Part shown: positions 26,672-35,858 of the stretch, in pieces | How the letters are laid out: each line of letters starts with the position of its first letter | Numbering within the stretch: position 1 is the first letter of the stretch | NCBI GenBank assembly: GCA_011050085.1 | Contig: DRGL01000069.1 | Coordinates: forward strand, 163,934-227,933 | DNA: 64,000 nucleotides | DNA from: Pricia antarctica | Lineage (GTDB): Bacteria > Bacteroidota > Bacteroidia > Flavobacteriales > Flavobacteriaceae | Direction of reading: 5' to 3' | Notes under the pieces: generated by a model | What the model was told of the DNA's origin: nothing | Databases searched by the model: none | Seen by the model: the letters and a program-made list of their open reading frames with translations, nothing else | Made by a program: the position numbers and the translations under genes

Positions 26672-27902
26672 TTAGTCTTCAATAGCAATTACACCCGTCA
26701 TAACTGAATGAAACTGATAGGTATAGAACAAGGTTTCGGGTGCATCAATAGGTACTTCAAAAGTAAGCGTTCCGTCTTGCGCACCGGTATTCGTAACTCC
26801 AGTAGTATAGGCATCAGCATATGTATTGCCCTGAACGGATTTAATGAAAAAGGGGTGTCCCGATGCGCTAATTGTAAATGTGTACGTCTGTCCTCGCTTC
26901 AAAGTTAGATTGGCATTCTCAACATTTTCCAAGTCGTCCGAATTAAATAATAAGCGCTCAAGCACGCGTTAGTCAGGTCATAGTTAATAGCTACTACATC
27001 TTCTTCACCAGTGTCTTGTGGGTTTGCACCAACATTACCCTGGGCGATCAACGTACCCAAATCTTCCATACTTTGATGAACGTTAATATAACCATCAATA
27101 GCAATCATAGCTGTGTAATGTATTGCATCTCCACCTTTATCCAAGCCGTCGGGACCATCGAACGCAATTACGTTTTCGCCAGCATTCCGGTCAACCTATT
27201 ACTTCTAGCAACGAAATGATAATGGCTCCCGGAACATCTGCAACTGATTCCATGTGAATATGGGCAGGCATGAGCATTGCCAACTGTAGTGCCTTCTAAA
27301 GCTATAGTGAACAAGGTTTCACCATTCACACGTTCTGCGAACTTAGCGCTGCCAAATATAGAAGCGTCGGAAACGGCTCCAAGATTATAATCTACACTTT
27401 CTCCAGTAAGTTCGTTTTGACCAATATCACCTTGCGCAACTAAAGTTCCCAAATCCTCAACGCTAAGATGTACGTTGCTATAGCCGTCATAAGCCAATAA
27501 CTCTTAGGAAATGGCCGTGCCGCCATTCAACTCAGTAACATTTGTAGACTTTAATCCGTGGTAATGGCTACCAGAGTTAAATCAAATACGGTATTACCAC
27601 CTTCGGCGGCTGTGTGCGTAATTCATTCTTAGATCTACCGTATTTACCAACTTCAGTTTGACTATCGTCGAATGATTACTGTACGGAATCAACTTTGCAG
27701 TATCCAAAATATCAGGATTGGAAACTTCACCAAAAGCGTACGTATTACAGTCCGAATCTGTAAAAGGTTGGATATCTTTGGAATCTTCGAAATAGGGCCC
27801 TTGCGATGTAACCAATGTGCAATCTGGGTTACTGAAACTTGTCAGGTGTAAAATTCCTAAAAGGATCGAAAGAATATATAATGTTTTTACGATAAATCCC
27901 AT
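26672..27902 (-). pseudogene. Ruined CHRD-repeat protein with a cupredoxin-like C-terminal domain
   Basis: Pieces in several frames form one decayed exported protein. There is a signal peptide (27902, MGFIVKTLYILSILLG), then a CHRD-like repeat broken by frameshifts near 27590-27620 and a stop at 27504-27506. The segments AYDGYSNVHLSVEDLGTLVAQGDIGQN and IDGYINVHQSMEDLGTLIAQGNVG are the ends of two repeats. The last piece (26672-26965) reads LKRGQTYTFTISASGHPFFIK ... LFYTYQFHSVMTGVI, like small copper-protein folds in which a Cys/His/Met group binds metal, though the usual Cys is not present. At least three frameshifts or stops make a product unlikely. Confidence 0.75.
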
Positions 27903-28040
27903 AGTAATTGATTTTAGCTAAATTCGTAAGCCAAAATCATTTACGAAGATTTTAAAAAAAGGTTTGATTTAATTGCAATTTTTTTTAGAAAAAATTCCTT
28001 TTCTAAAAAATGGATAGTAAAAATAATAATTTATTGAAAC

Positions 28041-28754
28041 TTGAAAGATCGTTTTAGCTTTAAGGCATTTACAATTAATCAGAGCCGGTCTGCCATGAAG
28101 GTGGGTACCGACGGGGTATTGCTTGGTGCATGGGTTTCTTTGGATGAAACTTTGGAGTCTATTCTTGATATTGGGGCAGGAACTGGTCTTATCGCTTTAT
28201 TGCTTGCACAACGCAGCAGTGCCGATACTATAGACGCGATTGAAATCGATGAAGATGCCTATGAAGAGTGTGTCGAAAATTTTGAAGCCTCTTCTTGGGG
28301 CGACCGATTGTTCTGCTATCATGCCGCTTTAGACGAGTTCGTGGAGGAGTGGGATGATTCATATGATTTGATTGTCTGCAATCCGCCTTTCTATGCAGAA
28401 GATGTTTCAAGTGGCAATACATCACGTGATACCGCAAGACAAAATGCTGCCCTTCCCTTTGATGAACTTCTCAAGGGAGTTGATTCGTTACTTTCGAAGG
28501 ATGGGAATTTTGCAACCATTATCCCATTCAAAGAAGAAGTGAATTTTTTGACGCTAGCTCTTTCTTTGGGCTTATATCCTCAGCGAATAACCCGGGTAAA
28601 AGGAAACCCTAAGGTCGATGTCAAAAGAAGTTTGATTGAATTCGGTTACACACAAATTGATTGTGACATCAATGAACTCACCATTGAACTTGAAAGGCAC
28701 CAATACACTGCGGAATACAAAAGGCTTACCCAAGATTTTTATCTGAAAATGTAA
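28041..28754 (+). CDS. tRNA1(Val) (adenine-37-N6)-methyltransferase-like protein
   Basis: A 237-residue SAM-dependent methyltransferase. The family's opening FTINQSRSAMKVGTDGVLLGAW is present, motif I is ILDIGAGTGLIALLL (~41-55), and NPPFY (~115) is the base-flipping N6-adenine motif. There is no ATG in frame before the conserved N-terminus, so translation seems to start at TTG; the next Met is about residue 18, inside the conserved region. It modifies tRNA-Val in relatives (TrmN6/YfiC). It belongs with rpsP-rimM in related genomes. Confidence 0.88.
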   Translation: MKDRFSFKAFTINQSRSAMKVGTDGVLLGAWVSLDETLESILDIGAGTGLIALLLAQRSSADTIDAIEIDEDAYEECVENFEASSWGDRLFCYHAALDEFVEEWDDSYDLIVCNPPFYAEDVSSGNTSRDTARQNAALPFDELLKGVDSLLSKDGNFATIIPFKEEVNFLTLALSLGLYPQRITRVKGNPKVDVKRSLIEFGYTQIDCDINELTIELERHQYTAEYKRLTQDFYLKM

Positions 28755-28761
28755 AAATCCA

Positions 28762-29268
28762 TTATTTCGTGATTGTTAACTTCTTAAGACAATCGCTGGT
28801 AGTAATCAGCTTTCGCTTTTCACCGTTATAGAAGACCGAATCTATTGCAAATGCGGGTCCTGTACAAGGACTAAAATCAACTTCGGTAGCAAAAAGTTCC
28901 ATTGTATCAATTTCAGTGTTAGATAGTGTTATATTAAACCTATTTTTCCCTTCAGAAAATCCCGAAACCCTAAGCATATATCTTGTTTCTTCATTTTGGA
29001 GATCGACCACATCAGTTCTTGTATTATTTTTAAAGTACAGGGAGATATCCCCAGGATTATAAGTTTTGTTCTCAATCAAATTAGTACCGAGGGCGTCAAC
29101 ATACTCAATAACCAATTCTTCGGTAACAACTACATTTGACGACTTATCCGAAAGGCGGTCGATGAAAGTACTTGATGACGGTGCACAGCCTCCAACTTTT
29201 CCTCCTCCGTTGTCGTCCTCACACGAAAGTGCAAGTAGAATAATTAAAATATAAAATACTCGCCTCAT
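28762..29268 (-). CDS. Hypothetical lipoprotein
   Basis: A 168-residue protein with a lipoprotein-like start (MRRVFYILIILLALSCEDDNGG) and a beta-rich body (VVVTEELVIEYVDALGTN, YMLRVSGF). I do not recognise the family. It converges on the methyltransferase gene with 7 bp between stops and diverges from the acyl-CoA dehydrogenase gene. Confidence 0.7.
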   Translation of the reverse strand: MRRVFYILIILLALSCEDDNGGGKVGGCAPSSSTFIDRLSDKSSNVVVTEELVIEYVDALGTNLIENKTYNPGDISLYFKNNTRTDVVDLQNEETRYMLRVSGFSEGKNRFNITLSNTEIDTMELFATEVDFSPCTGPAFAIDSVFYNGEKRKLITTSDCLKKLTITK

Positions 29269-29318
29269 AAAGTATCTGCTAAGATTGAATCACAGAATTG
29301 ATTTAAATTACAACAATA

Positions 29319-29353
29319 TTGTAATTTTATGTTGCATTTCATCGTTATCTTTG
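29319..29353 (+). promoter_or_regulatory. Promoter of the acyl-CoA dehydrogenase gene
   Basis: TATCTTTG (29346-29353) matches the -7 consensus and lies 15 bp before the ATG, implying a very short leader. The nearest TTG at 29319-29321 gives a spacing of 24 nt, slightly long. Confidence 0.5.
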
Positions 29354-29368
29354 ATTTAAAATTTCTAC

Positions 29369-30547
29369 ATGAGACCTGACTTGTTTGAAGCCCCGGACTA
29401 TTACAATTTGGATGATTTATTTTCTGAAGAACACAAGCTGGTTCGCGATGCGGCCCGTCAATGGGTAAAGCGCGATGTTTCGCCTATTATTGAAGAATAC
29501 GCCCAAAAAGCGGAATTTCCCAAGCAAATTTTAAGCGGATTAGCGGAAATTGGTGCTTTCGGACCTTACATTCCTGAAGAATATGGTGGCGCTGGATTAG
29601 ACCAAATCAGTTATGGACTCATCATGCAAGAAATCGAACGTGGTGACAGCGGGGTTCGCTCCACCGCTTCGGTACAATCATCTTTGGTAATGTATCCTAT
29701 CTACACGTATGGAAATGAAGCACAGCGGAAAAAATATCTACCCAAACTGGCTACCGGGGAATTTATGGGCTGTTTTGGTTTGACCGAGCCCAACCATGGT
29801 TCTAACCCAGGTGGAATGACCACAAATTTTAAGGATAAAAGCGACCATTATCTCTTGAACGGTGCAAAACTTTGGATATCCAATTCCCCTTTTGCGGATA
29901 TCGCCGTGGTCTGGGCAAAAAATGAGGAAGGTCGAATACATGGTTTAATCGTTGAACGTGGTATGAAAGGTTTTTCTACCCCCGAGACCCATAACAAATG
30001 GTCGTTACGGGCTTCTGCCACTGGAGAACTGATTTTCGACAATGTAAAAGTGCCGAAAGAAAACCTTTTACCCAACAAAAGCGGACTTGGAGCGCCCTTG
30101 GGATGCCTTGATTCCGCCCGTTATGGAATTTCGTGGGGTGCCATCGGTGCAGCTATGGATTGTTATGATACCGCACTCAGGTATGCAAAGGAGCGCGAAC
30201 AATTCGGTAAACCGATTGCGGCATTTCAGCTACAACAAAAGAAATTGGCCGAAATGATTACTGAAATTACCAAAGCGCAGTTGTTATCCTTTCGATTGGG
30301 CCAATTGAAAAATGAGGGTAAGGCAACCACTGCACAAATATCCATGGCAAAACGCAACAATGTTGATATGGCCCTAAAAGTAGCCCGTGAAGCCCGACAG
30401 ATTTTGGGTGGTATGGGCATCACCGGTGAATACAGCATTATGCGCCATATGATGAATCTTGAAAGTGTTATCACCTATGAGGGCACCCATGATATACATT
30501 TGTTGATTACCGGGGCTGATATTACGGGCCATGCCGCTTTTCAATAA
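29369..30547 (+). CDS. Acyl-CoA dehydrogenase, glutaryl-CoA dehydrogenase-like
   Basis: A 392-residue flavoprotein of normal length for the family. FAD and acyl-CoA signatures are clear: GCFGLTEPNHGSNPGGM near 132-148, WISNSPFADI, ARYGISWGAIGAAMDCYDTALRYAKEREQFG, and the catalytic Glu371 in YEGTHDIHLLITG. The YEGTHDIH end and the R near GSNPGGM match glutaryl-CoA dehydrogenases, which make crotonyl-CoA in lysine and tryptophan breakdown. It is a single-gene unit with its own promoter. Confidence 0.9.
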   Translation: MRPDLFEAPDYYNLDDLFSEEHKLVRDAARQWVKRDVSPIIEEYAQKAEFPKQILSGLAEIGAFGPYIPEEYGGAGLDQISYGLIMQEIERGDSGVRSTASVQSSLVMYPIYTYGNEAQRKKYLPKLATGEFMGCFGLTEPNHGSNPGGMTTNFKDKSDHYLLNGAKLWISNSPFADIAVVWAKNEEGRIHGLIVERGMKGFSTPETHNKWSLRASATGELIFDNVKVPKENLLPNKSGLGAPLGCLDSARYGISWGAIGAAMDCYDTALRYAKEREQFGKPIAAFQLQQKKLAEMITEITKAQLLSFRLGQLKNEGKATTAQISMAKRNNVDMALKVAREARQILGGMGITGEYSIMRHMMNLESVITYEGTHDIHLLITGADITGHAAFQ

Positions 30548-30593
30548 AAAAAGCATTAGCTCCTAGTAAATACCCCCGATACGTATAAACTAA

Positions 30594-31943
30594 TTATTTA
30601 TCTAAATTAAGATCGTTTACGTTTTTCCCGATTTGGTAGCCCTGATCCAGTCCCAATTGGATAGCTTCCTGAAAGTGAATGCCTCCATACAACCTAGAAA
30701 GGGCAGCTTCTTCAGCCATTTCGTAAAAATTGTCGAATTTTCTTGGGGTACCGTTGATATCCGTTCGGTTTTCGTGGGTGCGGTCAGTGAATTGATAGTC
30801 TTCACCAAAGAAATCGGTCATAATCTCTGCCAGTGCACCCGATTGCACGGAGTGTCCAGATGTATACTCTGGAAATGGGGGCGTACTTAAAACAGGGAGC
30901 CAATCGGCATCGATATGTTTATTGATAAAGGTTATAGGTCTAGGATAATTGGTTTCGAACTTAATTTTCCAACAAGAAATGAAGGCATCTGAAATTCCAA
31001 TGCCTAGTTTTGCGAAGGCTTCAGCCGCTAGGTCCAAACGCGAATCATTTTCCTTAATCAATTGGTTCAGAATAGAGATGGAATGGCCGGGAGGGGTTGC
31101 CGTTGTAACAGGGTCGTCTGACCAAAACTCGGCAATGTCTCTCTGGTCGGGCGTAAGTGAGTTTACAACATTATAGACTTCCAAAGCCCTTTGATAGCAA
31201 ACCGAACTTTCATCTACGGAAAATGGTGGTGGTGGTACTGGTCGAGCGCCACCGGTAATATTTGACATTAAAAAAGGCCTGTTTGAACCCCAATAGGGTT
31301 GTAATGCAGATTGAAATTTTGGAGCGGTCGGCACCCAAAACTGATCACCCACGGGTGGCACATAATCATTTGGGAAATTATTAAACTGGGCATCTTTACC
31401 ACCATCGGTTTCCGACCATGCTAGAATTGCGTTAGCCACATCTTTACCCAGGTTTACTGAAACCTCATGCACGTCACTTCCATTTTCTACCAAAAAAGCC
31501 GTATCGAATTTCTCTTCCAATCCAGCTATGGCCTTAAGACGATCCTCGCTGGTATCGGCATAAAAGTACTCTGTCATTCTGCCAAGTACTGCATTCGCTA
31601 CGGTAGGCCAATGATAGATTTTATTTTGCTCCAATTGGGTGCTAAAGTTGAGATCGGTCAGTTTACCCGAAAGTGAAACCTTATTGGGGATACCTGGTAC
31701 GACTGCCTCATAAAGTGCAATACTGGTATAACCAAAAGCTCTGGCGGCGACTGGTGGTGTATATCCTGGGGTTTGAATGGTGAGGGTCTTGATAAGGTCG
31801 TACCATTCCGTCACGACTTTAGCGTCATAGGCTTCCGCACCATTTTGCGCTATTGGTGTAACTATATCGTCGTCGTTGTCTTTTGTACAAGCTGATAGTA
31901 CTAGTATTAAAGCAAAAACTAATAAGTATTTATTTTTTAACAT
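30594..31943 (-). CDS. Vanadium-haloperoxidase-like lipoprotein (PAP2 superfamily)
   Basis: A 449-residue exported protein with a lipobox (LVLSAC, Cys19). The C-terminal half has the full vanadate pocket with the spacing of fungal and algal vanadium haloperoxidases: Lys328 and Arg335 (7 apart), the Ser362-Gly363-His364 triplet in YTSGHSV, and Arg417 and His423 (6 apart) in SRLYGGIH. Related marine Bacteroidota proteins include iodo- and bromoperoxidases, but acid phosphatases share the pocket, so activity is uncertain. No operon partners. Confidence 0.83.
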   Translation of the reverse strand: MLKNKYLLVFALILVLSACTKDNDDDIVTPIAQNGAEAYDAKVVTEWYDLIKTLTIQTPGYTPPVAARAFGYTSIALYEAVVPGIPNKVSLSGKLTDLNFSTQLEQNKIYHWPTVANAVLGRMTEYFYADTSEDRLKAIAGLEEKFDTAFLVENGSDVHEVSVNLGKDVANAILAWSETDGGKDAQFNNFPNDYVPPVGDQFWVPTAPKFQSALQPYWGSNRPFLMSNITGGARPVPPPPFSVDESSVCYQRALEVYNVVNSLTPDQRDIAEFWSDDPVTTATPPGHSISILNQLIKENDSRLDLAAEAFAKLGIGISDAFISCWKIKFETNYPRPITFINKHIDADWLPVLSTPPFPEYTSGHSVQSGALAEIMTDFFGEDYQFTDRTHENRTDINGTPRKFDNFYEMAEEAALSRLYGGIHFQEAIQLGLDQGYQIGKNVNDLNLDK

Positions 31944-32168
31944 GAAGTCTTTTTTTTTAAGGGCGTAAAATTATGCTTTTTATAGTTGGCTACAACAACA
32001 ATAACAAATGTAGATCGAAGGTTGATTAACCACTGTGCTAAATCAAAAAATATCGACGAAAATGGGGTAGAAACTGACAAACTACACCTTAATTAGGCGG
32101 ATGTGAATTCACCAAATAACTAAACTAGGGTTCTACACCACAACTTTTGGCCATTTCACAACAAAGAA

Positions 32169-32199
32169 TTGTCGGCGCGACCCGTCGGTAGTATGTTTG
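32169..32199 (+). promoter_or_regulatory. Strong consensus promoter of a candidate small RNA
   Basis: TTG (32169-32171), 20 nt, then TATGTTTG (32192-32199). It is among the best consensus matches in the window, yet no + strand gene follows for more than 5 kb. Confidence 0.6.
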
Positions 32200-32205
32200 T
32201 ATTGT

Positions 32206-32286
32206 AATTATTACGGAGTTAATTTTTTCATTTTCATATAGTGTTCTCGATAAAAGAGTCCGGTCTTCAATGATCGGACTCTTTTT
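32206..32286 (+). ncRNA. Candidate intergenic small RNA (~80 nt)
   Basis: The stretch begins about 7 nt after a full -33/-7 promoter and ends in a strong hairpin with a T-run. No start codon with a plausible frame lies between. It is between two minus-strand genes, the haloperoxidase-like lipoprotein and the dnaE2-like polymerase. I do not recognise a known RNA family. Confidence 0.42.
32252..32286 (+). terminator. Rho-independent terminator of the candidate small RNA
   Basis: Perfect arms AAAAGAGTCCG and CGGACTCTTTT with a 12-nt loop and a T5 tail. The A-run on the other side could also stop transcripts coming from the dnaE2-like gene. Confidence 0.75.
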
Positions 32287-32509
32287 GGTTTCAGACGTTA
32301 TCTTTTATCTCCCATTTTGGTAAAGCTTATAATTGAATTCGGCGAGAATCTACACGTATCGCTTTGGTTTTTAAGTTGATTGCTAAAGTTTATTTATACT
32401 TAGAAAGCTTCCTATTAATTGTAAGTCTAATATACTGAAACAAACTAAGGATATATTTTTATAACCACTATACATTGTGATAAGAATAATTTCCACTTCG
32501 AAACCTTGG

Positions 32510-35500
32510 CTATTCCGGTTCTGGGTAATCAGCAAGCTTAATCTCCGATTTTTTTTTTGCCTCGAAGACTTTTGCACTAGTCTTCATATCAGCATATCTT
32601 GGATCTTGCACATAATCTTCCTTTCGCATTTTAATAACCTCGATGCTTAGAAAACCGAACTCGCTGACCACCTTCCCGTAAAATCGATAAATGCCTTTAC
32701 CCCGAAATCGATATTTTGCCGCTATTGGAGGAAAAAGTACCGTATCAAAAACCAGCCCCTGTTGATCGAGCAGCGTGGCAAACTGCATAGCTTTACCTCT
32801 ATGGGTCTTGGTAGTCTTTACAGTTACCAAGTACCCGTAAATATCGATATACGTATCTAAAAAGCGTTCTAGATCTTTACTGCCTGTCGTATTTTTCGGG
32901 GAATCGACCAAAAGTTCAAAAGGACTACACAACCCGAATCCCAATAGCTCGATTTGGCTGAAGGCCATTTCGAGATCCGTAGTATGTAATAGAGGAATCT
33001 CAAAATCTTGATAATCGGGACGGAACAATTTTGGATGATCAATTTTCTGTGTCTTTCCCAAGAATAAATGTGCTTTCCATAAAAGTTCATGTTTATTTAT
33101 GTGTGTAAACCGAAAGGCATCGATACGAATGAGGATGCTAACCTGTTCTATGGATATGGCAACCCGATCAAGAAAATCTTCCAAAGATTCAAAATACCCA
33201 CCTACGGAACGTACTCTTAAAATGCGTTCTGAGACTCTATCTTCCAATTCTCGCAAATACCCGAAGCCGAGATAAAGGTCTTTTCCACATACGCGGTTAC
33301 CGTTATTACTGGTATTGATACAGGGTGGATGAATACTGGCTCCCAACATCCGTGCCTCGTGCACATAGAATTCGGAACTGTAGAATCCGCCACCATTATT
33401 GAGTACGGCCACCAAATATTCTAAGGGATAGTAGGCGCGTAGAAATAGGGTTTGGTAGCTTTCAACGGCATACGAAGCCGAATGGCCCTTTGCAAAGGCA
33501 TAGCCCGCAAAGCTGGCGACCTGATTCCAGATTTCGTATATGAGTGTATCATCGTAGCCTTTTTTCCTACAGTTTTCGATAAATTTTTGCTCGACCCGTT
33601 GAAATTCCTCCCGCGAGCGGAACTTCCCGCTCATACCCCGGCGTAGCACATCGGCCTCGCCAAGATCCAGGCCTGCAAAATGGTGGGCGACTTTAATCAC
33701 ATCTTCCTGATAGACCATGACTCCATAGGTCTCTGGCATAATATTCAACATGACAGGATGTGCTTTTTCTTCTGCCCTGCCCGGATTTCGATGCCGAAGA
33801 ATATATTCCCGCATCATGCCACTTTTGGCTACGCCCGGCCGAATGATTGAGCTTGCCGCCACTAAACCCAAATACGTATCGACTTCCAGTTTTTTGAGAA
33901 GCATTCGCATCGCGGGTGATTCTACATAAAAACACCCCATACACTGTGCCGTCTTGATCAAGGTATTGACCTTGCTGTCTTTCTTAAAGGCTTTGATATC
34001 GTGAATATCGAATTTGGCGAATTCTTCCGGTCTATCGCGTTCCAAGATATCCAAGGTCTCCTTGATTTTAGATAGACCCCTTTGCCCGAGAATGTCGAAT
34101 TTATAAAGACCCACATCTTCGGCAATAACCATATCATATTGGGTCGTGGGGAAACCTTTGGGCGGCATATTCGTTGCTGAAAACCAATGTATCGGTTTTT
34201 CGGTAATCAGAATACCCCCGGCGTGAATACTTAGATAGTTGGGCATACCCTGCAATAAACTGGTATATTTTACGACCAAGGCGGCGACCTTATCTAGCCG
34301 GGAGGCCTGAAGGTTGCCATCGCAGAGCATATCGATTTCTTCCTTGGGCAGACCGAATACCTTGCCCAATTCGCGTACCATTCCCCGCCATTTGAAGGTT
34401 ACATACGTACCCAAAAGGGCTACGTTTTCGAAACGGGCAAAAATATAACGTGTCATTATCGGCCGGTCACGATGTGAAAAATCGATATCGAAATCCGGCG
34501 GGTTGGCCCTAAAAATATTAATGAAGCGTTCAAAATAAAGATCAAGCTCCATAGGGTCCACATCGGTAATTCGAAGCAGATAGGCCACAATGCTATTGGC
34601 TCCACTGCCGCGCCCCACATAAAAAAAATTCTGTTTTTGGGCAAAGGAAATTATATCCCAATTGATTAAAAAATAGGACACGAAACCCATTTGTTTAATT
34701 AGCTTCATCTCTTTTTCCAAGCGTTGAATAACCCCTTCACCACCATCGGGATAGCGATAGGGCAGCCCCTCTTGGCAAAGCCGATCGATCAGTTTTTCAT
34801 CTTCCGTTTCGCTTCCGGTGTAAGTCTGTAGGTTCTGGGGTTTACGGCCCTCGGAAAAATCAAAGTGGATGGAGCAGGATTTTAATAATCGCTCCGTATT
34901 TTCCAAAATAAAAGGGTATTCCGAGAAATCGGCCATCAAATTTTCGAGCGGAAACATTTTTTCTTGCTCGTTGGCCTGCTCCATGGTAGACAGTTTACTA
35001 AGCAACGTATTGTTGTCTATGGCCCTTAGGAGTCGATGGGCGTTAAAATCCCTTTTGTTCCGAAAAGTAACCGGTTGCTGTACGATTAGTTTATCCTTGC
35101 GTTTTAGTAATCGCGAAAACGGAAGACGCCTTAAATCGTTGACCGAAATTCCGATAAACTCATTGTCGGCAAATACTTTTTGTTCATTTTGAACGACCTT
35201 TTCGAAAGGGTAAACCACAAAGGCATTTTGGAAAACGGGTGCTTTAGTGGGGAATTGCTTTTCATGATGCAGGTGTTCGGAGAGGTAGTCATTTAACTCT
35301 AAATAGCCATCATTGTTCTTAGCAATACCGATAAAACAGGCTTCGACCCCATTCCTGAAATCAATCCCTAAAATGGGAGTAATGCCAAATTCCGGTGCCT
35401 TGCGTACAAAATTGAGTCCTGCAGAGGTGTTGTTGATATCGGTCAATACTAAGCAATCAACCTGGTTTTCCTTAGCCAATTGCAATAGCTCGATTTCGGA

Positions 35501-35548
35501 AAAGGTTCCGTAGCGCATACTGTAGTATGTGTGGCAGTTCAAGTACAA
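32510..35548 (-). CDS. Second DNA polymerase III alpha subunit, error-prone DnaE2/ImuC-like
   Basis: A 1012-residue polymerase much shorter than the main DnaE and without the exonuclease. The PHP domain is present but eroded: the canonical HxH at the start is N-C-H (NCHTYYS). The palm motifs are intact (VGRGSGANSIVAYLLRITD, PPDFDIDFSHRDR), as are HAGGILIT and the AFAKGHSASYAVESYQT region. Eroded PHP metal sites and a dinB gene just upstream are typical of inducible mutagenesis cassettes in Bacteroidota. No third (ImuA-like) gene is found. Confidence 0.87.
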   Translation of the reverse strand: MYLNCHTYYSMRYGTFSEIELLQLAKENQVDCLVLTDINNTSAGLNFVRKAPEFGITPILGIDFRNGVEACFIGIAKNNDGYLELNDYLSEHLHHEKQFPTKAPVFQNAFVVYPFEKVVQNEQKVFADNEFIGISVNDLRRLPFSRLLKRKDKLIVQQPVTFRNKRDFNAHRLLRAIDNNTLLSKLSTMEQANEQEKMFPLENLMADFSEYPFILENTERLLKSCSIHFDFSEGRKPQNLQTYTGSETEDEKLIDRLCQEGLPYRYPDGGEGVIQRLEKEMKLIKQMGFVSYFLINWDIISFAQKQNFFYVGRGSGANSIVAYLLRITDVDPMELDLYFERFINIFRANPPDFDIDFSHRDRPIMTRYIFARFENVALLGTYVTFKWRGMVRELGKVFGLPKEEIDMLCDGNLQASRLDKVAALVVKYTSLLQGMPNYLSIHAGGILITEKPIHWFSATNMPPKGFPTTQYDMVIAEDVGLYKFDILGQRGLSKIKETLDILERDRPEEFAKFDIHDIKAFKKDSKVNTLIKTAQCMGCFYVESPAMRMLLKKLEVDTYLGLVAASSIIRPGVAKSGMMREYILRHRNPGRAEEKAHPVMLNIMPETYGVMVYQEDVIKVAHHFAGLDLGEADVLRRGMSGKFRSREEFQRVEQKFIENCRKKGYDDTLIYEIWNQVASFAGYAFAKGHSASYAVESYQTLFLRAYYPLEYLVAVLNNGGGFYSSEFYVHEARMLGASIHPPCINTSNNGNRVCGKDLYLGFGYLRELEDRVSERILRVRSVGGYFESLEDFLDRVAISIEQVSILIRIDAFRFTHINKHELLWKAHLFLGKTQKIDHPKLFRPDYQDFEIPLLHTTDLEMAFSQIELLGFGLCSPFELLVDSPKNTTGSKDLERFLDTYIDIYGYLVTVKTTKTHRGKAMQFATLLDQQGLVFDTVLFPPIAAKYRFRGKGIYRFYGKVVSEFGFLSIEVIKMRKEDYVQDPRYADMKTSAKVFEAKKKSEIKLADYPEPE

Positions 35549-35858
35549 GTTCCAGTGTATAAATAATGTTTATTTAATAAGGAAAATAGCCTAGGTTTTA
35601 TAGTGCCCTTTTCATTTTGTACAGGTTTCATTTACTATTTTTTTTCCAAGACCTGATAAGGTTCTTAGAAATCGCTAACTATGCTGATTTTTAATTCAAA
35701 CTAAAATCAGCCTCTAGCCCATCAGATTTTGGAAAATGGGAGGTTTAGTATTCATTTTAAATTTGGTGATTGCATTCGAATTTGATTCGCTAACAATTCC
35801 CAAGTCCAACTATAACTCCGCTCACTGAAAATAAAACCAAGATTACACGCCCTAACCG
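35549..35858. other. Gap between dinB and the dnaE2-like gene
   Basis: 310 bp with no recognisable gene. The two polymerase genes are often nearly adjacent in related cassettes, so a small gene may have been lost here, or the dnaE2-like gene has its own control region. Confidence 0.4.
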
